From: GAS368 sp965227745
GTDB taxonomy: Bacteria; Verrucomicrobiota; Verrucomicrobiia; Opitutales; Opitutaceae
Assembly (NCBI GenBank): GCA_965227745.1
Contig: OZ245769.1
Coordinates: forward strand, 2,356,001 to 2,420,000
Direction of reading: 5' to 3'
Length of the DNA stretch: 64,000 nucleotides
In this document: piece by piece, positions 25,272-33,594 of the stretch
Layout of the letters: the number at the start of each line of letters is the position of its first letter
How positions within the stretch are numbered: the stretch's first letter is position 1
Program-made: the position numbers and the translations under genes
The notes under the pieces: generated by a model
Told to the model about the DNA's origin: nothing
The model's input: only the letters and a program-made list of their open reading frames with translations
Database searches by the model: none

Positions 25272-27920
25272 TTAGAATTTCACGGTGAGACGGGTGTAAT
25301 AGAACGCTCCACTGTAGGGGAACGGATTGAACTCGCTGTAGCGGAAGACGCCGCCCGCATCGGCGCCGAGGCGCTGGGGATTGCTGCGGATGACCTCCTG
25401 CGGATAAACGTCGAAGACATTGTTCGCGCCGATCGAGACGGTGAAGCGATCGTTGAGGCGGTAGGCGAGATCGACGTCCGTCAGGATCTTCGCCTCAAAC
25501 TGGCCGATCACATCGAGATTCCCCGCCGCGGCACCGACGGTCTCGGTCGGCAGCGTGCGGAATTTCGAGTCGGCGGGGAAGAGCGCCACCTGGGCCGGCG
25601 CGAGATTGGTGAGCGCGACGGCCTCGTAGTCGCCATAGCGCACACCCCGCGCGAGAAACGAGAACCGGCCGATGTCCCACCTGGCGGCGAGCTGGGCATT
25701 GTTGCGCGGCTGGCCGCGGGTCGCGCGAATGCGCTCCGTGATATCGAACAGCGGGGTCGTGATGCCGAGCGCCGTGACGGACGAAGGCGTGGGGCGCACG
25801 CGAGTGAGCGTGGTGGTGTTATAGTTATACCCAGCAGTGACGGTGACCTGGTTGGCCTGGCCGAGCTTGATGCGCTGGCGGAGCGTGAGATCGACGCCGC
25901 GGGTCTTGGTATCGGCGGCGTTGGTGAAGAAGCGCGCGGCCTCGACGCCGGTGATGCCCTGCGAGGTAAGATAGTTCAGGACGGGTGTGCCCGTGAACTG
26001 GCTGGAGAGGAAAATGCGGTCCTCGATCTTGATCTGATAAAAATCAGCCGTGGCCGTGAACCCGGCGTGCTCGTAGGTGAGACCGGCAGTGGCGTTGACC
26101 GATTTTTCGGGATCGAGCTTCGTCGCGCCGAGGGCACGGGCGGCGGGATCGCCGACCGGGAAAAGGCGCGCGAGGATGATCGTGTTGGTATTGGCGTCGG
26201 TGCGGCTCGAGGTGGAGCCGAAGTATTGCTGCTGGAGCGCGGGGGCGTGGAAGCCGCTGCTCACCGAAGCGCGCGCCGCGAAGCCGGCGCCGAGCGCGAG
26301 ACGAGCCGCGCCCTTGCCGTTAAACGTGGTGCCGAAATCGCTGTAGTCCTCGAAGCGGGCGGCGGCGGAAACGCGGAGGATCGACGTGAGATCATTCTCC
26401 GCATCGACGTAGAACGCATAGCTGCTGCGACGGACATTCTGCTGGTCGCGCGGGCTGATGCCGCCGAAGCCCTGCGCGCCGACCGTGGCGACGGCACCGG
26501 CGGCCGGGCCATCGAGGACCGTGACACCGCCCGAGCGGTAGGAATCGGGATCGCCGGCGCGGATGCGATAAAAGTCGGCGCGGAATTCAGCACCCGTGGC
26601 GAGCTTCACTGGCGCGGGCAGACCGGCCGCGACATTGGTCTTCAGGTCGAGATTCGTGATGGCCTGAGAGAAGTTGAGGCGACCGTTATAAAACCGCGTC
26701 GGGCTATTGGCGCCCAGCGTGGCATTGACGGTGTTGTGCGTGAAATACTTCAGGGCGTTGGTGCCGAACTCCTGGCTGAGATCCCAATCCCACGCTGCGG
26801 CTTTGCCGCGCAGGCCGGCGCCCAGCGAGGTGTTGGTGCTATCGGTATCGACGAACGGCAGGAAGCCGTCGGGGTAGATCGCGCGGACATTGTTGTTGTC
26901 GGCGGGGCGGCGGAAGGAGGCGTTGGAACTCGCCTCGCTCAGACCGAAACCACCGAAGGCGTAGAACTCGAGCGAACGGTCGGCGCGAAGGGGTGAGCCG
27001 GCGTTGAAGAAGAAGGTTTTCTCCACGACGTCGGCATCGCCGTAGCGCCACACGTCGCGATTCACCGTGGCCTCACGCGGGTCAAGCGTGATGCCTGCGG
27101 GTGGGTTGGTCGTGCCGGAGCCGACATTGGCATTGTTGGCCACGAGCGCGCCCGCGGCGTTGCGGCCGAAATAAAATTGGCGCGTGTCGGGCAGCGCGCG
27201 GTTGGTGGCGTTGCGATCGCGATAGTAGAGCGTGCTGTGAAAGAAGCCTTTCTCGCCGAGCTTGAAGCCGGACTCAAGGGAGGCCTCCCACGTATCGCCG
27301 TCGCCCTCCTTGGTGACGCCGTAGGTGCCGCTCGCGCTGGTGCCGAGATCGTCGCGCAGGACGAAGTTGATCACGCCGGCGATGGCATCGGAGCCGTATT
27401 GCGCGGAGGCGCCATCGCGCAGGACCTCGATGCGGCCGATGGCGGTGGTGGGGATGGCGTTGAGATCGGTGGAGACGGCGCCGCGGCCGACGGTGCCGCC
27501 GGTATTAACCCAGGCGGAGGTGTGGCGGCGCTTGCCGTTGACGAGGATGAGCGTCTGGTCGGGCGAGAGTCCGCGGAGCGTGGCGCTGCGGACGTGGGTG
27601 TTGCCGTCGGGCGTGGTGGGATGCGGATTGTTAAACGACGGGATCTGCGTCTGGAGGACCTTCGAGGTCTCGGTGTAGCCGCCTTGGCGGATTTCGCGCT
27701 CGGTGATCACATCGATCGGCACGGTCGAATCGACGACGGTGCGCTGGTTGAAGCGCGAACCAAGCGTGACAAAGGCCTCGAGGGCGACGGGCTCGTCTTT
27801 CGCGGCGGGCGCGCCCGCCGGTGTCTGGGCGGAAAGGCCGGACGCGGCCAGCACAGCAACCGACGCGGCAATCGCGTGCGGCAAAGAGGTTCGTAGGATG
27901 GGTGAATACGCGGGCTTCAT
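25272..27920 (-). CDS. TonB-dependent outer membrane receptor 3
   Basis: 882 residues. Signal peptide to GLSAQ, plug with VDSTVPIDVITEREIRQGGY, HVRSATLRGLSPDQTLILVN and LRDGASAQYGSDAIAGVINF, typical of large CirA/BtuB-like receptors. The barrel ends in FYYTRLTVKF. Heads the unit of aminotransferase, tRNA-Cys and FAD/NAD(P) gene and is itself preceded by leader copy C. The ligand cannot be inferred from sequence. Confidence 0.92.
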   Translation of the reverse strand: MKPAYSPILRTSLPHAIAASVAVLAASGLSAQTPAGAPAAKDEPVALEAFVTLGSRFNQRTVVDSTVPIDVITEREIRQGGYTETSKVLQTQIPSFNNPHPTTPDGNTHVRSATLRGLSPDQTLILVNGKRRHTSAWVNTGGTVGRGAVSTDLNAIPTTAIGRIEVLRDGASAQYGSDAIAGVINFVLRDDLGTSASGTYGVTKEGDGDTWEASLESGFKLGEKGFFHSTLYYRDRNATNRALPDTRQFYFGRNAAGALVANNANVGSGTTNPPAGITLDPREATVNRDVWRYGDADVVEKTFFFNAGSPLRADRSLEFYAFGGFGLSEASSNASFRRPADNNNVRAIYPDGFLPFVDTDSTNTSLGAGLRGKAAAWDWDLSQEFGTNALKYFTHNTVNATLGANSPTRFYNGRLNFSQAITNLDLKTNVAAGLPAPVKLATGAEFRADFYRIRAGDPDSYRSGGVTVLDGPAAGAVATVGAQGFGGISPRDQQNVRRSSYAFYVDAENDLTSILRVSAAARFEDYSDFGTTFNGKGAARLALGAGFAARASVSSGFHAPALQQQYFGSTSSRTDANTNTIILARLFPVGDPAARALGATKLDPEKSVNATAGLTYEHAGFTATADFYQIKIEDRIFLSSQFTGTPVLNYLTSQGITGVEAARFFTNAADTKTRGVDLTLRQRIKLGQANQVTVTAGYNYNTTTLTRVRPTPSSVTALGITTPLFDITERIRATRGQPRNNAQLAARWDIGRFSFLARGVRYGDYEAVALTNLAPAQVALFPADSKFRTLPTETVGAAAGNLDVIGQFEAKILTDVDLAYRLNDRFTVSIGANNVFDVYPQEVIRSNPQRLGADAGGVFRYSEFNPFPYSGAFYYTRLTVKF

Positions 27921-28003
27921 GGTGTGCAGCGGGATTTTTGTGGTCAGGGCCCAGAGGGGAGACCGCCGAATGGGGCAGATCTCAAACTGGGGATCGGAGC
28001 GGA

Positions 28004-28065
28004 GCCGTGGTCGGCTAAACGTCTTCCGAATTACGAGGAATTTTCTCTCACCGTGCGGCGTCGAG
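28004..28065 (-). ncRNA. Shared two-hairpin leader RNA, copy C (upstream of TonB receptor 3)
   Basis: Weakest first hairpin: CTC / GAG around the 15-nt loop GACGCCGCACGGTGA, whose inner CGCC / GGTG pairs. Hairpin 2 is strong: AGCCG-ACCA-CGGCT (28003-28016) within CGGA / TCCG. It ends about 80 bases before the receptor ATG. Confidence 0.65.
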
Positions 28066-28089
28066 TGCCGAGGAATAGATACCGGATAG

Positions 28090-28114
28090 TTTCAAAGTAA
28101 ATCAAATTAGTATG
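28090..28114 (-). promoter_or_regulatory. Box upstream of leader copy C, near-identical to that of copy D
   Basis: Plus-strand TTTCAAAGTAAATCAAATTA then GTATG. The corresponding box before leader D (36955-36980) differs at only two of the first 23 positions, though the surrounding spacer does not match. Probably promoter or operator sequence for the shared regulator. Confidence 0.5.
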
Positions 28115-28212
28115 AATTAAGACACATCCAAGTTATTTTTTCACAAACCGTTACCCAGACGGCCTTAATGGGCAACGCGAGCCGCGTGAATTTAGGCAAA
28201 AACAAAATAAAA

Positions 28213-28238
28213 ATCTCCATTCCCGGGGGAATGGAGAT
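28213..28238 (-). terminator. Factor-independent terminator after the DUF1684 gene
   Basis: Inverted repeat ATCTCCATTCCC / GGGAATGGAGAT followed on the minus strand by TTTTTATTTTG. It lies 29 bases after the DUF1684 stop, so it closes the TlpA copy 3/DUF1684 unit just before leader C. Confidence 0.85.
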
Positions 28239-28266
28239 GAAAGCGGGCGGCTGGAGAAGGAGCCGA

Positions 28267-29151
28267 TCAATGATCCGCGCCGCGGTAGCTCTGCTCACCG
28301 GCGGTGATCGCCACCGCGAGCCGATTTTCCTTCGGCGGCAGCGGGCACGTGGCATACAGCGTGAAGGCACACGGCGGATTCTGCGCGCGATTAAAATCGA
28401 GCACGACTTTGCCGTCCTTCGGGGCGTCGGTGTAGAGGAAGCGCATCTGATAGGTCGTCTGGCCGCTCGTGCCGTCGGCGATGACGAAAAATAGCGGCTT
28501 GTCCGCGCCGTCGGTCATCGGGAGCAGTTCGTAGGTCTTACCGTCGCGCTCGAAGACGGCTTTGCCTGTCACCTTTTGAATCGAGGTGTCACCGAGCATA
28601 TTGACGATCGGCACCTCGCGCGGGGATGCGAACGGAACCCACTTCGCCTCGACCCGCCAGGTGGGGTCGAGCGGGAAGTAGTTCAAGCCCACGAAATGGG
28701 CTCGCCGCTCTGCCTCGCTGTCGCGGACACGCAGGGCGAGCTTCCCGCCGCGCTCGATCAGGAAGAAGGTGACCGTGCCAGCCGAGACCTGCGTGGCTTT
28801 GCGACCGGCCACGAGTGGGACCGGCCCCGCGGCCGGCTCACCATCGATGCGAACCTTGGCCGCGGGCACCGGGATGAAGCGAACGCTCCCATCGGCGCCG
28901 AGCGTGGCCGTGCCGAGGCGGTCGGGACCGCCGGTGAGGACGACCTTATTAACGGCGGCGCGACCGATCGTATTTTCCCCCGGTTGGAGGAAGTGGAGAC
29001 CGATGAGCGTGAGCCAGCCATCGGGTTTAGTAAGTTCGGTGACGCGTTTCGTGCGGGCGGCGTCGATCGTTTGAGCGTACGATTCGTCGGTGACCGCGCG
29101 GGCACTCGTGGCGGCGAGCAGGCCCGCGAGCAAAAGGGTGGAGAATTTCAT
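28267..29151 (-). CDS. DUF1684 secreted protein
   Basis: 294 residues from ATG 29151 (MKFSTLLLAGLLAATSARAV), chosen because it opens a clean signal peptide. Family blocks: KPDGWLTLIGLHFLQPGENT, LRVRDSEAERRAHFVGLNYF, YLRFLYTD-like MRFLYTDAPKDGKVVLDFNR, and the hallmark NPPCAFTLYATCPLPPKENR with two cysteines, followed by LAVAITAGEQSY. The function of DUF1684 is not known. The conserved Cys pair near the end may be redox- or metal-active. It follows TlpA copy 3 by 33 bases and is closed by a terminator. Confidence 0.88.
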   Translation of the reverse strand: MKFSTLLLAGLLAATSARAVTDESYAQTIDAARTKRVTELTKPDGWLTLIGLHFLQPGENTIGRAAVNKVVLTGGPDRLGTATLGADGSVRFIPVPAAKVRIDGEPAAGPVPLVAGRKATQVSAGTVTFFLIERGGKLALRVRDSEAERRAHFVGLNYFPLDPTWRVEAKWVPFASPREVPIVNMLGDTSIQKVTGKAVFERDGKTYELLPMTDGADKPLFFVIADGTSGQTTYQMRFLYTDAPKDGKVVLDFNRAQNPPCAFTLYATCPLPPKENRLAVAITAGEQSYRGADH

Positions 29152-29184
29152 GAAACGAAGTGAGTGGAAGGTGACCAACGCGCG

Positions 29185-30417
29185 TTAGTTCGACGCCGCC
29201 GCGGGAGCGCTCTCCGCGAGCAGGGTCTCCACCGTGTGTTCGATTTCCGCGATCAGCTTGGTGTGGAATTCACCCGTGGCCGGGCCCGCGAAACCCGCGT
29301 GGACCGCGCGCACGCGGCCATCGCGGCCGAGGAAAAACGTGGCCGGCCACGTATTGAGATTTTCCGCCTGCGGAAGTTTGGCGCCCACTTCCTTGGTTTC
29401 GCCGCCGACGAGATAGGCGAACTCGATGCCGTACTTCTTCACGAAGGCCGCCGGGCGCGTGAGCTTCTTGAGTTGCTCGGCATCCTCGAAGTCCAGCGCG
29501 ACGATCTCGAGGCCAAGCGACTTGTATTTCTTGTAGAGCGCCTGGAGATAGGGCGCTTCGTCGTGGCAATTCGGGCACCAACTGCCCGTGACATTCACAA
29601 TGACGACCTTGTTGCGGAAGCGCGCGTCGGTATTGGAAACCACTTTTCCACTCAGATCCGGAAAACTGAAGGCGAAGGGCTCGGCGGGATTTTGCACGCG
29701 CGTGTGCTCGGCGGGATTGGTCGGGGCCGCGAGGCCCTGGGCGCGGGCCGCGTCGGGACGAATCGCGGTGTAGGCATTGGGCTTGCCGCGGAGCGAGCGC
29801 AGGCTGAGCGCGAGCGTCGCATCCGGCTTCGGCACGATCTCCAAGGTGGAGCCGCGAGCACCGTCGAAGAGGTTCAGCACGAAGCGGTCGCCCTGCCAGG
29901 TGCCGCGCAGCGTACCCGTGTCACCGTCGACGCGGAGGATCGCGGCGGAAACCTCGGCCCCCTGCTGGCGAACGATAAAGCGCCAGGCTTTCTCACCCTT
30001 GGCGCTCTCAAAGGGGATGTCCCACAGCCCGGCGATCTGCGGCGCCGGGGTCGACGCCGGCTTGGCGTCCGCCGTGTGGGGACGCGCCTCGAAATCCCGC
30101 AGCCCGCCGCGCGTGCCGCCGTATTTTCCCTTGAGCACGCCCTGCGCGAGCGTCGCTTCGAGGTGCGAATCATAGTGCGCGAATTCGACGTTGAGCACGC
30201 CATTCTTCAGGGTACCCGCCGTGGACGAGACGCGTTCGTCGCCGTTGAAAAAGGTCGCGGTGATCTGTCCGCCCTTCTCCGAAAATTCGACCGGGAATGG
30301 CAGGGCGTAGTCCGCCTCGCCGGTGATTTTTGCGTCCCACCGACCGGTGAGAGGTTGAGCCGCGACAGACAAAGCCAGGCCCAGAAAGAGGGCGCCGGCG
30401 GAGAGAAACGATTTCAT
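29185..30417 (-). CDS. TlpA-like thiol-disulfide oxidoreductase with N-terminal beta module (copy 3)
   Basis: 410 residues from ATG 30417 (MKSFLSAGALFLGLALSVAA). N-terminal module: LTGRWDAKITGEADYALPFP, GLWDIPFESAKGEKAWRFIV, DTGTLRGTWQGDRFVLNLFD. The C-terminal thioredoxin fold has SWCPNCHDEAPYLQ near residue 279 and NTWPATFFLGRDGRVRAVHA. More diverged from copies 1 and 2 than they are from each other. It carries CPNCHDE rather than CPNCTDQ. Preceded by leader copy E. Expected to act on periplasmic disulfides. Its partner may be DUF1684 encoded downstream. Confidence 0.85.
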   Translation of the reverse strand: MKSFLSAGALFLGLALSVAAQPLTGRWDAKITGEADYALPFPVEFSEKGGQITATFFNGDERVSSTAGTLKNGVLNVEFAHYDSHLEATLAQGVLKGKYGGTRGGLRDFEARPHTADAKPASTPAPQIAGLWDIPFESAKGEKAWRFIVRQQGAEVSAAILRVDGDTGTLRGTWQGDRFVLNLFDGARGSTLEIVPKPDATLALSLRSLRGKPNAYTAIRPDAARAQGLAAPTNPAEHTRVQNPAEPFAFSFPDLSGKVVSNTDARFRNKVVIVNVTGSWCPNCHDEAPYLQALYKKYKSLGLEIVALDFEDAEQLKKLTRPAAFVKKYGIEFAYLVGGETKEVGAKLPQAENLNTWPATFFLGRDGRVRAVHAGFAGPATGEFHTKLIAEIEHTVETLLAESAPAAASN

Positions 30418-30566
30418 GACGAGATGATTTTCAGGTTGAGGAAAATCCCACGTAGGCACGGAAGCCCGCGGGAGTACGGCGGCGAAGCGAGCCGGTCGGG
30501 CTCGTATCCGCTTAATTCAAAACCGAAGTCCGGAATCGCCTCTGCCTAGGCAGGCCCGAGCCGATT

Positions 30567-30603
30567 TCCGTAGTCGAGATTCGCGTCACGTAACGTAGAA
30601 CTC
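30567..30603 (-). ncRNA. Shared two-hairpin leader RNA, diverged copy E (upstream of TlpA copy 3)
   Basis: The stem of GAGTTC with GAATCTC (one bulge) closes a 15-nt loop TACGTTACGTGACGC, in which CGT / ACG replaces the CGC / GCG inner pair of copies A and B: a compensatory change. The second element is TCGACTACGGA, keeping the CGACYACGG core of the other copies. It is followed by a palindrome-rich stretch. Confidence is lower because the second hairpin is weak. Confidence 0.5.
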
Positions 30604-30618
30604 TACTAATTTAGTAGG
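30602..30618 (-). promoter_or_regulatory. 15-bp palindrome at leader copy E
   Basis: CTACTAA-A-TTAGTAG (minus strand) is an odd-centred perfect palindrome immediately upstream of leader E. Related CTACTA/TACTAA half-sites occur in the boxes before leaders C and D. It looks like the operator of a dimeric regulator, of a type seen for Rrf2-like proteins, but identity is inference. Confidence 0.4.
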
Positions 30619-30717
30619 GTTAAGCAGAAAGCCCGGGATATAAAGTCGGAAATGCGTTTTCCTGCACGAAATCTATTCATACCAACGCGCCACGGCGACG
30701 GTGGCCGCTAAATGAAA

Positions 30718-30742
30718 ATGGCCCGCTCAGGGAGCGGGCCAT
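30718..30742 (-). terminator. Factor-independent terminator after the OsmC gene
   Basis: 11-bp stem ATGGCCCGCTC / GAGCGGGCCAT with a 3-base loop, followed on the minus strand by TTTTCATTT. It lies 34 bases past the OsmC stop. Confidence 0.85.
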
Positions 30743-30776
30743 GGTGAAATCAGAACGGAATTCGCGCCTTAAGCCG

Positions 30777-32036
30777 TTACTTGGCCGGGCTCGCGGCTTT
30801 TTCTTTTTCCACGGTGTACGGGCCGCGGACGATGGTGCTCTTAATGGACTGCGAATCCTTGATCATATTGTAGATCGGGCAAATGGCCTCGACGGCTTTT
30901 TGCAGCTCCTCGATCTTCTCCTTCGTCTCGGGCGAACCGATGTAGACGGAGTAAGCGACATCTTTGTAAGACGGCGGACGGTCGACGTTGCCGAGGCGGC
31001 TCGTGAGCGTGCCTTCGACCTTGAGCTCGAGGCTGTCCAACTTGATCTGGCGCTTGGAGGCCTCGATTTCGTAGATGTGCGTGAGGCAGGTGATCATGCG
31101 GCCGAGGATGTCTTCCTCCGGCACCGGCCCGAGATTATGACCGCCCAGGTAGCGGGGATAATCGTGGATGACTTGGAAGCTGCTGATATCGGTGCGGACG
31201 TGGCGGATACCGGTGCTGCCCTCGACCTTCACGTGCGCGCGCAGCGGCTGGCGCCAATCATCGGGGGCCTGCTTGGGGCTCGGGCCCTCCACGGGCTTCG
31301 CGCCTTGCGTGCTGGCGTATTTGTCGGCGAGAAATTCGCGGAGGCCGTCGAGGCTCTTCCCCTCGCGCTGCAGCGGGGTCTGCGTGTAGTAGAGTTTGCC
31401 GTGGTCGATCTTCTGCGCGTCGGCCACCAAGTGGTAAACGGGCGAAACGCGCTCGACGGTCTGGCGGAGATCCTCGAGCTGCGCATCCGTGGCGGGCGAG
31501 GTGATGAAGACGATGTACGCGAGATTACGCGGGTAGGTCACCTGCGTGCCCGTCGTCTGCGAGGCGGCGGTGCCGGGCTTGCTGGTAAACACCACCTCGA
31601 GTTCGTCGAGCGGGATGCCCTTGAGCGCGGCCTGCACGAGATAATCGCCCGCGAGCGCGCTACTCAGCGCCCCCACGACGCTCGGCCAGGAGCCGGCGCC
31701 GAGATTGAATTCGCCGGTCTCGCGATTGCCGTCGCTGAGAAGCTGGAAATTACGAATGCGCAGGCGGCGGATGCCGGTGCGGCTGATCGCGGTGACGGTG
31801 CCGGTGAGCTTGAGCGGCTCGTTCACCTCGGGCTGGCCTTTCAGGAGGAGAATCGAGGAGCGCAGCCGCGCTTGGAATTCGCGGAGCGAATCGCCGTTGT
31901 CGACCGCGGCGGGCGTCTGCGCCCAGTCCTGCGTGGCATGCGTCGCCTGCGCGTGCAGCGCGGGCGCGGTGAACGTCAGCAGCGCTAGGCTGCTGGCGAT
32001 GGTTTTCGTGAAGGGGTGGCTGAACGTGAATTTCAT
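30777..32036 (-). CDS. Secreted tandem OsmC-family protein with degenerate first domain
   Basis: 419 residues. Signal peptide to APALHAQ, then two OsmC domains of similar length, about 50-210 and 235-400. The second keeps both peroxidatic cysteines: C317 in GRMITCLTHIYEIEA (after LGGHNLGPVPEEDILG) and C386 in EAICPIYNM. In the first, the matching places are A127 (GALSSALAGDYLV) and S198 (ERVSPVYHL), so it cannot do the Cys chemistry. OsmC/Ohr proteins reduce organic hydroperoxides, normally in the cytoplasm as dimers of single domains. Here a pseudo-dimer is built in one chain and exported. It has its own leader (copy F) and terminator. Confidence 0.85.
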   Translation of the reverse strand: MKFTFSHPFTKTIASSLALLTFTAPALHAQATHATQDWAQTPAAVDNGDSLREFQARLRSSILLLKGQPEVNEPLKLTGTVTAISRTGIRRLRIRNFQLLSDGNRETGEFNLGAGSWPSVVGALSSALAGDYLVQAALKGIPLDELEVVFTSKPGTAASQTTGTQVTYPRNLAYIVFITSPATDAQLEDLRQTVERVSPVYHLVADAQKIDHGKLYYTQTPLQREGKSLDGLREFLADKYASTQGAKPVEGPSPKQAPDDWRQPLRAHVKVEGSTGIRHVRTDISSFQVIHDYPRYLGGHNLGPVPEEDILGRMITCLTHIYEIEASKRQIKLDSLELKVEGTLTSRLGNVDRPPSYKDVAYSVYIGSPETKEKIEELQKAVEAICPIYNMIKDSQSIKSTIVRGPYTVEKEKAASPAK

Positions 32037-32140
32037 GGTGATCCTAACGCGGGAATTATCCCCGCCAGTGAGTGAGGGAGTGACAACTGCGGCCGGGGGT
32101 CCGGTGGCAATCGACGATGGGAGCGAACGCTCCGCCGATC

Positions 32141-32200
32141 TGCCGTGGTCGGCTGGGATCGATGTCGGAGAGGCGATTCTCGCCAGGTGGCGTGGAATCG
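32141..32200 (-). ncRNA. Shared two-hairpin leader RNA, copy F (upstream of OsmC)
   Basis: Hairpin 1: CGATTC / GAATCG (32195-32200 with 32174-32179) around the 15-nt loop CACGCCACCTGGCGA with inner CGCC / GGCG. Hairpin 2: GCCGACCACGGCA (32141-32153) within GATC / GATC. It lies 105 bases before the OsmC ATG. The AT-rich box seen at A-D is not obvious here. Confidence 0.75.
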
Positions 32201-32258
32201 AAAGCGGGCAGCGACATTACATCCTGCCCACAAAAAGTTATGCGCGGCGGCATCGTGC

Positions 32259-32771
32259 TCATGGCGAGTGCGGGCGCGCGTGGCCCGGCGTTAGGATGGA
32301 CTCGACACTGATCGTTTCAGTTCCTCGGCTGGCCGACGACCGCCAGAGGAGCCAAACCGTCGCGACCAGCAAGAGGCTCGCACGCACGAGTGCGACGCCC
32401 GGCGTCTCGAGCCAGCTCGGCGCCAGCCCCCCGAAGCAACCGCACTTCAACTCCAGGCCACGCGCCAGAGCCTGGCCCAGCGCCGCGACGAAAATCGCGC
32501 AGAGGCCCGCTACCACCGCCGCCACTGTCTCGGTCCACACGGCTGCCAGCAGGAGCGCGCCCGACAGCACCTCGACCCACGGCAGCACCACGGCGACAAC
32601 TCGATAGAACCAATCGGGTCCGCCGAGGCTGTAAGCTTGGAGATTCGTGTAAAACGCGACCGGGTCCGTGAGCTTTAAAATGCCGCTGGCGAGGAACACA
32701 AGGCCCACTGTCCACCTCACGGCGACGGCACGTCGGTCTCTCGCGGGGGGAGTTTCAGGCGCGTGGCTCAT
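32259..32771 (-). CDS. MauE/DoxX-like membrane protein
   Basis: 170 residues with four hydrophobic helices: VRWTVGLVFLASGILKLTDP, FYRVVAVVLPWVEVLSGALL, AVVAGLCAIFVAALGQALAR and a last helix near 125-145. Between helices 3 and 4 it has LKCGCFGG with C110 and C112, the Cys pair typical of MauE-type proteins. MauE is needed for disulfide formation in methylamine dehydrogenase together with MauD. Here no methylamine genes are present, and the partner is probably the DsbA-like protein upstream. Its ATG overlaps the TGA of the small 59-residue gene (ATGA at 32768-32771). Confidence 0.85.
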   Translation of the reverse strand: MSHAPETPPARDRRAVAVRWTVGLVFLASGILKLTDPVAFYTNLQAYSLGGPDWFYRVVAVVLPWVEVLSGALLLAAVWTETVAAVVAGLCAIFVAALGQALARGLELKCGCFGGLAPSWLETPGVALVRASLLLVATVWLLWRSSASRGTETISVESILTPGHARPHSP

Positions 32772-32947
32772 CGGTCAAGGTCCGCAGATTGCCACACGGG
32801 CAAGGGACGCGGAAACACCAGCCGCTGCTCCGTGCGCAGCCAGTCGCTAAGCAACCCGGCGGCAGTCGAGGCCACTAGCAGGAAGACCACGCGCCACACG
32901 CAGGTGCCGCCAATCGCGCGGCCGAGAGCATGAAGAAACGTGGTCAT
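32768..32947 (-). CDS. Small membrane protein (59 aa) between DsbA-like and MauE-like genes
   Basis: A 59-codon frame fits exactly between its neighbours: it begins 2 bases after the DsbA-like stop and its TGA overlaps the MauE-like ATG. The sequence starts MTTFLHALGRAIGGTCVWRV and continues VFLLVASTAAGLLSDWLRTE, giving one membrane helix with a Cys at residue 16 near its start and a cytoplasmic or periplasmic tail. The double coupling is good evidence for translation. No family is recognised. It may link the thiol oxidoreductase to the MauE-like protein. Confidence 0.65.
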   Translation of the reverse strand: MTTFLHALGRAIGGTCVWRVVFLLVASTAAGLLSDWLRTEQRLVFPRPLPVWQSADLDR

Positions 32948-32949
32948 GC

Positions 32950-33594
32950 TCAGGGGCGTGCGAGCATCCCATCCAGCGTACGCTGGAAATAGGAAAGCGG
33001 TTGGGTGTCCTCAATGATGCCGCGCGACCATTTGCCGTCGCGGCCGAGTTTGCGCAGGAGAAACGTGGGGGTGCCACGCAGCCCGAGTTTCGCGTAGTCG
33101 GCAAAGTCGGCCGCCACCGCCTCGCGTACGGCGGCATCCTGCAGGCTCGCCGCGAGCGCCGCGCCGCCGGTCGGCGGAGTCTCGGTGAGTAATTTCGCGA
33201 GGGTGCTCGCGGGGCCGAGGCCCGCTACATAAAGCGTCGGGGCGACCGACCAATACCGCTCCTGTTGCAGCGCGCCGCGCGCCGCGAGGAAGAGCGGCGA
33301 AGCCTGGTCGGCCGCTTGATTCGAAGCGTGCACGATCACCCACTGCACCTTGCCCGTGTCGATGTACTGCGCGCGCAATTTCGGAAACACTTCGTCGTGA
33401 AAAACGCGACAGTGCGTGCAGCGGAAGCTGGAAAATTCGATGACCACCACGCTCGCGGTCTCCGAGCCGAGCGTCGCGCGCGGGCGCTGGGCGAAGGGCG
33501 GGCCGAGCCGCGAATCGATGTCCGCGCCCTCGCCTCCCGCCGCGCGAAGCGCGAAGCTGAGGAGGCCAAAGGTGAAATAGAAAAACCGCTTCAT
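32950..33594 (-). CDS. DsbA-family thioredoxin-fold protein, secreted
   Basis: 214 residues from ATG 33594, which overlaps the TGA of the upstream lipoprotein gene (ATGA at 33591-33594). The GTG eight codons earlier is rejected. Signal peptide MKRFFYFTFGLLSFALRAA, then VVVIEFSSFRCTHCRVFHDE with redox site C59-T-H-C62, an inserted helical region and the cis-Pro loop GLRGTPTFLL. The DsbA/Com1-like fold catalyses disulfide exchange in the periplasm. It is encoded with a MauE-like protein, a plausible quinone-linked or membrane partner that re-oxidises or reduces it. Confidence 0.88.
   Translation of the reverse strand: MKRFFYFTFGLLSFALRAAGGEGADIDSRLGPPFAQRPRATLGSETASVVVIEFSSFRCTHCRVFHDEVFPKLRAQYIDTGKVQWVIVHASNQAADQASPLFLAARGALQQERYWSVAPTLYVAGLGPASTLAKLLTETPPTGGAALAASLQDAAVREAVAADFADYAKLGLRGTPTFLLRKLGRDGKWSRGIIEDTQPLSYFQRTLDGMLARP

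Noticed and set aside
24354..26996. 880-codon plus-strand frame over the aminotransferase and TonB receptor 3
   Set aside because: Antisense shadow: very rich in Arg/Gly/Asp/Glu, no domain, and it crosses the end of two well-identified genes.
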